From contig JBBIOB010000079.1 of NCBI GenBank assembly GCA_037443565.1, forward strand, positions 1 through 9,425: DNA of 9,425 nt. Direction: 5' to 3'. The notes beneath the pieces are model-generated. The model worked only from the letters and a program-made list of their open reading frames with translations, ran no database searches and was not told the DNA's origin. The stretch is from Fervidifonticultor_A sp037443565 (lineage in GTDB: Bacteria; Sysuimicrobiota; Sysuimicrobiia; Sysuimicrobiales; Humicultoraceae). The position numbers and the translations under genes are program-made. Within the stretch, counting starts at the first letter, position 1. Every line of letters begins with the position of its first letter. Positions 6,122 through 9,425 of the stretch are shown piece by piece.

Positions 6122-7017
6122 CGGATTTCCTCGGCCTGCGTGGCGGGTACCCGCGCCGGATCAACGGCAGGCTCCTCCACCTGGACACCGAGGGGCCTGA
6201 CGCCGGAGGCGACGACCGCCGCCACGACGTCAAAGGCACGGCCCGCGGGCGCCGTGGCCACGGCCCCTGCGGCGGTCTCAGACACCTCGACACCGGGCAT
6301 CCGCCTGAGCAGATCCAGAAGCCCCTCGCGGCCGACGCCGTTCATCGCGAAGATCACGCGCTGGTGCGCGGCCGCACCCAACCGGTCGGCCGGCCCGTCG
6401 TACACCAGCCGTCCCTGCTGGAGGACCAGGACCTGCGTAGCCAATGACAGGGGCTCGGCGGCCAGATGCGTGGCCAGCACGACCGTGCGTCCCTGGCCGG
6501 CCAGGCCCGCCAGTTCCTGGTGCAGCGCGCGTCGTGCAGCCACGTCGAGATGGGACGCCGGCTCGTCGAACAGCAGCACCGCTGGATCGGCCTGCATCGC
6601 CACGGCGAGGGCCAGCCGCTGCTGCATACCCCCGGAGAGGGCGCGGACCGGCACCGTCTCGCTGCCCGACAGGCCGGCGCGTTCGAGCCACGAGGCGTCC
6701 CCGCGCGTACGGCCGCGCAGCCGCGCGAACAGATCCATGACCTCGGCGCAGGTGAGGTCGGCGGGCAGCGACGGCCGCTGGGGGACGTAGCCGAGCAGCG
6801 CCCGGGCCGCGGCCCCATCCTGCGCCACGTCGTGGGCGCCCACGCGAACGGCGCCCTCGAACGCGACCAGTCCAAGCACGCATCGGAGCAGGGTGGTCTT
6901 GCCGGCGCCGTTGGCTCCCAGGAGGAGCGTGAACGCACCGTCGGGGATTGCCGTCGAGATCCCATCGAGCGCCGTGTGCGCGCCGAACCGCTTGGTGAGG
7001 TTGCGAATCGTAATCAC
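6118..7017 (-). CDS. nosF: NosF-like ABC transporter ATPase of the nos maturation complex
   Basis: Cytoplasmic ATPase subunit that powers the NosDFY complex; 299 residues. All ABC motifs are intact: Walker A GANGAGKT (34-41), Q-loop Gln80 (GYVPQ), signature LSGGMQQ (127-133), Walker B AVLLFDEP (146-153), D-loop SHLD (155-158) and switch His184 (LATH). The region after about 215 is a C-terminal extension of some 80 residues with an alternating polar/hydrophobic pattern, consistent with NosF proteins of around 300 residues. The start chosen is GTG 7017, which gives MITIRNLTKRFG, the normal beginning of an ABC domain, and a GTGA overlap with the nosD stop. A longer reading from 7089 would lie entirely inside the end of nosD. 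No good Shine-Dalgarno site precedes the GTG, which fits re-initiation from nosD. Confidence 0.93.
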   Translation of the reverse strand: MITIRNLTKRFGAHTALDGISTAIPDGAFTLLLGANGAGKTTLLRCVLGLVAFEGAVRVGAHDVAQDGAAARALLGYVPQRPSLPADLTCAEVMDLFARLRGRTRGDASWLERAGLSGSETVPVRALSGGMQQRLALAVAMQADPAVLLFDEPASHLDVAARRALHQELAGLAGQGRTVVLATHLAAEPLSLATQVLVLQQGRLVYDGPADRLGAAAHQRVIFAMNGVGREGLLDLLRRMPGVEVSETAAGAVATAPAGRAFDVVAAVVASGVRPLGVQVEEPAVDPARVPATQAEEIR

Positions 7018-9032
7018 AGGCGGCGCCCAGACGGTCGCAGCGCATAGACGGCCGAGGCGGCCGGCAGCAACATGCCGAGCCCGACCCACAGCAGCGCCGG
7101 ACCGGCGGGCCCCCCGGACCGCCCCGCGGCATTCCCCTCAACCGACGGTCCGGCGCCCGCGCCACGGACCGGCGGCCGCACGAGCGGCGCAGGGTCCATG
7201 ACGATCGGCTCGCGCTCTGCCAGCGGGACGAGACGGGCCGCGGTCTCGAGCGCCAGATGCGCCGGCGTGAACAGAAACGCCTGCAGCGCGGGAGTGCGGC
7301 CTGCCAGGTCTTCGAGGAGATCGGCGCGTCGGTACGGCACGTCGCCCACCCCGTCGCCCTGGGCGTCGAATCCGGTGTAGTCGCCCCAATGGTTGCCCCG
7401 GCCGCCGGACGCCCACTGGTTCGCATCGGCGCGCAGCCGGCCCCGGGCCTCCACGGCGCGGAGGTTCTCAACGATCACGTTCTCCGTAACGGTCATCGCC
7501 GTCGTGCTCATGAGGCTCAAACCGATCTCGTTGAACGCGATGACGTTGCGCTCCAGGCGGGCCCATCCTCCGATCGACGCGGGCACGCCGTCGGCCTCGA
7601 CTCCGATCCGGTTGCCGACGATCCGGTTTTCGCGCACCCGCAGACGGTCGGCGTCTTTGACGATCAGGCCGGCGCCGGTCGCGGACGAGCGGCTGCCCTC
7701 GAAGGTGTTGCGGTCGAGGATCACGTCGCTGGAGTACATCACCGCCGCGCCCACGAGGTTGTCGCGAAACACGTTCGCGCGGAATGTGTTGTTGTTCGAG
7801 TACATGTAGTGGATCCCGTAGCGGCACCCGGTCACCAGGTTCTCCTCGACGAGATTGCCCTCGGAGAACGACACGTAGATGCCGTCCTTGCCGCGCAGGA
7901 TCCGGTTGCCCCGGATGCGGCTGTCCTGGGCCCTCCAGAGGTAGATGGCGTGGCCGCGGCGCTCCAGCGACAGGGCCGCGGTGTGGATCGTGTTGCCTTC
8001 GACGACGGCGCCCCGGACATCCGCCAGGTAGATCCCGAAGAGGACCTCGGCGAGGTCGTTGTCGCGGACGACGGCGCGGGCGCCGCGCACGACGACGCCC
8101 GAGGCCTCGCGGCTGTAGACCAGGCTGCTGCCGCGAACCGTGAATCCTTCGAGGCGCACATCGTCTGCGGTGATCACGACCACGTCGCCGCGGCCCTCTC
8201 CGTCGATGACCGGCCGTCCCACGCCGAGCAGCGTCACCGGCCGGCTGAGCAGCAGCGGACCCGCATATCGGCCCGCAGGTACTCGAATCACCGCGCCCGG
8301 CGGCGCGGTAGCGATCGCTGCGTGGAGGTCGAAATCGGCTGGCGCCGTGGCAGCGGCTCCGCCCGCTGCCACGGCGGGGGCGTGGGCCAGCAAGGTCGTG
8401 GCATAGCAGGCGGCGACCGCCGCGCCGGCCACCGTTCGTGCCGTCCGGCGCACGGTGGCCGCGGCGCGGCGTGCCCACAGGCGCGGGCCGAACGTGAAGA
8501 TCAGAGCCGCCGCCAGGAGCAGGACGAGCCCCGCGCCCGGCAGCGCCGTCACGTTGAAGTTCATCACGATAGTCTGCCCGATGACCATGGGCGTAAACGC
8601 CGGCAGCCGAAATGCCGCCGCAGGATCGAGGGTGTGACCGAAGATGTGCAGCCGCCATTGGAGGTCGGCCAGGAAGGCCAGCGGCAGCGCCCACAGCCCC
8701 ACGGTCACGAGCCATCGAAACCAAGGCCACGGCACCACCAGCCCCAGGACCAGTCCGAGGGCGATTGCCGCCACGGCCGGATAGAAAAGGCGGACCTCGG
8801 GGATCTCCTCCTCGCGGATGGCCGCCATACCGATGTAGTGGTTCAGCGCGTTGAGCTCATCCACATCGCCAGCGATGCCCCGGCCGCCGATGACCAGCCG
8901 GAGGCCGCCTGGGTACTGCGGAGCGTGCAGGGTCATCTTCCACAAGGGCAGCAGCGAGCCGACCAGCAGCAGGACGAGCGCGACGCCCGCAACGGCGAGG
9001 TGGTACTGCCGGTCGCGGGCGTCGGGCCTCAC
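7014..9032 (-). CDS. nosD: NosD copper-site maturation protein with fused N-terminal polytopic membrane module
   Basis: Extracytoplasmic beta-helix subunit of NosDFY, 672 residues, much longer than ordinary NosD (about 400-450). Residues 235-540 hold the parallel beta-helix, with repeated N-x-I/V and G-I/V patterns such as RGNRILRGKDGIYVS and YGIHYMYSNNNTF. The NosD hallmark GNHWGDYTGFDAQGDG, then GDVPY, lies at 546-567. Residues 1-190 are a separate membrane module with about five spans (near 11-30, 84-101, 104-123, 146-158, 165-184) and the motifs LHAPQYPGGL, LNHYIGM and FGHTLDP. This resembles small membrane proteins I recall from nos clusters. Residues 201-223 look like a former NosD signal peptide, and a C-terminal helix lies at 645-663. 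Start GTG 9032 has AAGGAG five bases upstream and overlaps the nosL stop (GTGA); a longer reading to 9200 lies inside nosL. The frame has no break, so fusion is what is seen. Confidence 0.92.
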   Translation of the reverse strand: MRPDARDRQYHLAVAGVALVLLLVGSLLPLWKMTLHAPQYPGGLRLVIGGRGIAGDVDELNALNHYIGMAAIREEEIPEVRLFYPAVAAIALGLVLGLVVPWPWFRWLVTVGLWALPLAFLADLQWRLHIFGHTLDPAAAFRLPAFTPMVIGQTIVMNFNVTALPGAGLVLLLAAALIFTFGPRLWARRAAATVRRTARTVAGAAVAACYATTLLAHAPAVAAGGAAATAPADFDLHAAIATAPPGAVIRVPAGRYAGPLLLSRPVTLLGVGRPVIDGEGRGDVVVITADDVRLEGFTVRGSSLVYSREASGVVVRGARAVVRDNDLAEVLFGIYLADVRGAVVEGNTIHTAALSLERRGHAIYLWRAQDSRIRGNRILRGKDGIYVSFSEGNLVEENLVTGCRYGIHYMYSNNNTFRANVFRDNLVGAAVMYSSDVILDRNTFEGSRSSATGAGLIVKDADRLRVRENRIVGNRIGVEADGVPASIGGWARLERNVIAFNEIGLSLMSTTAMTVTENVIVENLRAVEARGRLRADANQWASGGRGNHWGDYTGFDAQGDGVGDVPYRRADLLEDLAGRTPALQAFLFTPAHLALETAARLVPLAEREPIVMDPAPLVRPPVRGAGAGPSVEGNAAGRSGGPAGPALLWVGLGMLLPAASAVYALRPSGRRL

Positions 9033-9425
9033 ATCTGCTCCTTCATCAAGACATCGACGAGAGTGTCGAAGGTCACGACCGGCGTTCCCGGGTGGACCGC
9101 CTGTGCGGCATCGAACGTGGCATAGGCCGCCACGCCCGTGCCCATCGGGGTGCGGATCGCCGGCGACCGCACGTACGCCGCGCCGTGGGCGTCGAGCCAC
9201 TGCTCGGTTCCCGCGTCGTGGACGTACCCCTGGGCCTGGCCGCGGGCCAGCTCATGGCCGGCGTGCTGGACGAGACATCCGATGTCGTCGTATCGGGACG
9301 CCCGGGCGCCGTGCCGGGCAGCGGCGGCAAACCGGGCGTCGCTGATGATCATCCCGCAGGCATCGCACCGGTCACGGCCGTACTGGATCGCCGGCGGCCC
9401 GGCCTCCGCGGGCGCGCGGCCGAGC
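9029..9425 (-). CDS. nosL: NosL copper chaperone (5' end off the window)
   Basis: Copper(I)-delivering accessory protein for nitrous-oxide reductase, normally an outer-surface or periplasmic lipoprotein. The last 131 residues are visible; the signal peptide and lipobox lie beyond the right edge. Near the start of the visible part is RCDACGMIISDARFA, the CxxCGMxIsD motif whose Cys and Met residues are the expected metal ligands. Family segments follow: RYDDIGCLVQH, GYVHDAGTEQWLDAHGAAYVRSP and RTPMGTGVAAYATF. The stop overlaps the nosD start (GTGA). ATG 9352 is not the start, because it falls inside the CGM motif and the frame stays open to the window end with good NosL similarity. Its position as the gene before nosD matches common nos cluster order, and nosZ is expected further upstream, outside the window. 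Confidence 0.92.
   Translation of the reverse strand, partial: LGRAPAEAGPPAIQYGRDRCDACGMIISDARFAAAARHGARASRYDDIGCLVQHAGHELARGQAQGYVHDAGTEQWLDAHGAAYVRSPAIRTPMGTGVAAYATFDAAQAVHPGTPVVTFDTLVDVLMKEQM
9037..9044 (-). promoter_or_regulatory. Shine-Dalgarno site inside nosL that fixes the nosD start
   Basis: On the minus strand AAGGAG (plus positions 9038-9043) lies five bases before GTG 9032, in the last codons of nosL. It is the reason for choosing this nosD start, together with the GTGA overlap, over the longer in-frame reading that begins at 9200 in the middle of nosL. Confidence 0.75.

Noticed and set aside
7018..7089. N-terminal extension of nosF up to 7089
   Set aside because: It overlaps the end of nosD, and the ABC domain starts naturally at the GTG of the GTGA overlap.
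7257..9125. A 622-codon open frame on the plus strand
   Set aside because: It lies antisense to nosD and the end of nosL. Its composition is His/Asp/Arg/Gly-rich without domain structure, so it is a shadow of strong minus-strand coding.
9033..9200. N-terminal extension of nosD up to 9200
   Set aside because: It runs inside nosL in another frame, has a low-quality Arg/Gly-rich product and no ribosome site, while GTG 9032 has AAGGAG at good spacing.

Overview
The window is a gene-dense piece of a very GC-rich bacterial chromosome (roughly 70% G+C by eye, strong third-position G/C, frequent GTG starts). Twelve protein genes are supported, eleven on the minus strand. No rRNA, tRNA, CRISPR, transposase or integrase was seen. 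The organism cannot be named from the sequence. The mix of nos accessory genes with a modified NosD, a VKOR/DsbA-type disulfide pair, a hemerythrin-like protein and a HypC-family protein fits a deep-branching, soil, sediment or thermal anaerobe or facultative respirer; that is inference. All genes look chromosomal and share one codon style.

Right half (9425 down to 5294, minus strand): the maturation part of a nitrous-oxide reductase (nos) locus, in the order nosL (5' end off the window), nosD, nosF, nosY. NosL is a copper chaperone. NosD/NosF/NosY form the ABC-type complex needed to build the copper sites of NosZ. All three junctions are 4-base GTGA stop/start overlaps, so this is one translationally coupled operon. 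nosZ itself is not in the window and would be expected beyond the right edge. The NosD frame carries an extra N-terminal polytopic membrane module of about 190 residues, which is the most unusual structure here.

Middle (5230 down to 2237, minus strand): after a 63-base gap come a universal stress protein, a membrane-anchored DsbA-like thioredoxin-fold protein and a VKOR-family membrane protein. The first two are joined by another GTGA overlap. The last two make a plausible complete disulfide-forming pair. After a further 97-base gap come a hemerythrin HHE protein and a two-CBS plus ACT-like protein, 14 bases apart. This run reads as a redox, stress and energy-sensing module trailing the nos genes.

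Left part (2079 down to 1): a Cys-rich DUF3795-type protein on the plus strand converges on the CBS gene across a 157-base spacer with nested GC-rich inverted repeats. It diverges from hypC, which overlaps by one base a family-5 solute-binding protein gene that runs off the left edge. The HypC-like protein keeps the essential Cys2 but has Ala where HypC normally has its conserved His. No stretch longer than about 160 bases lacks a gene.
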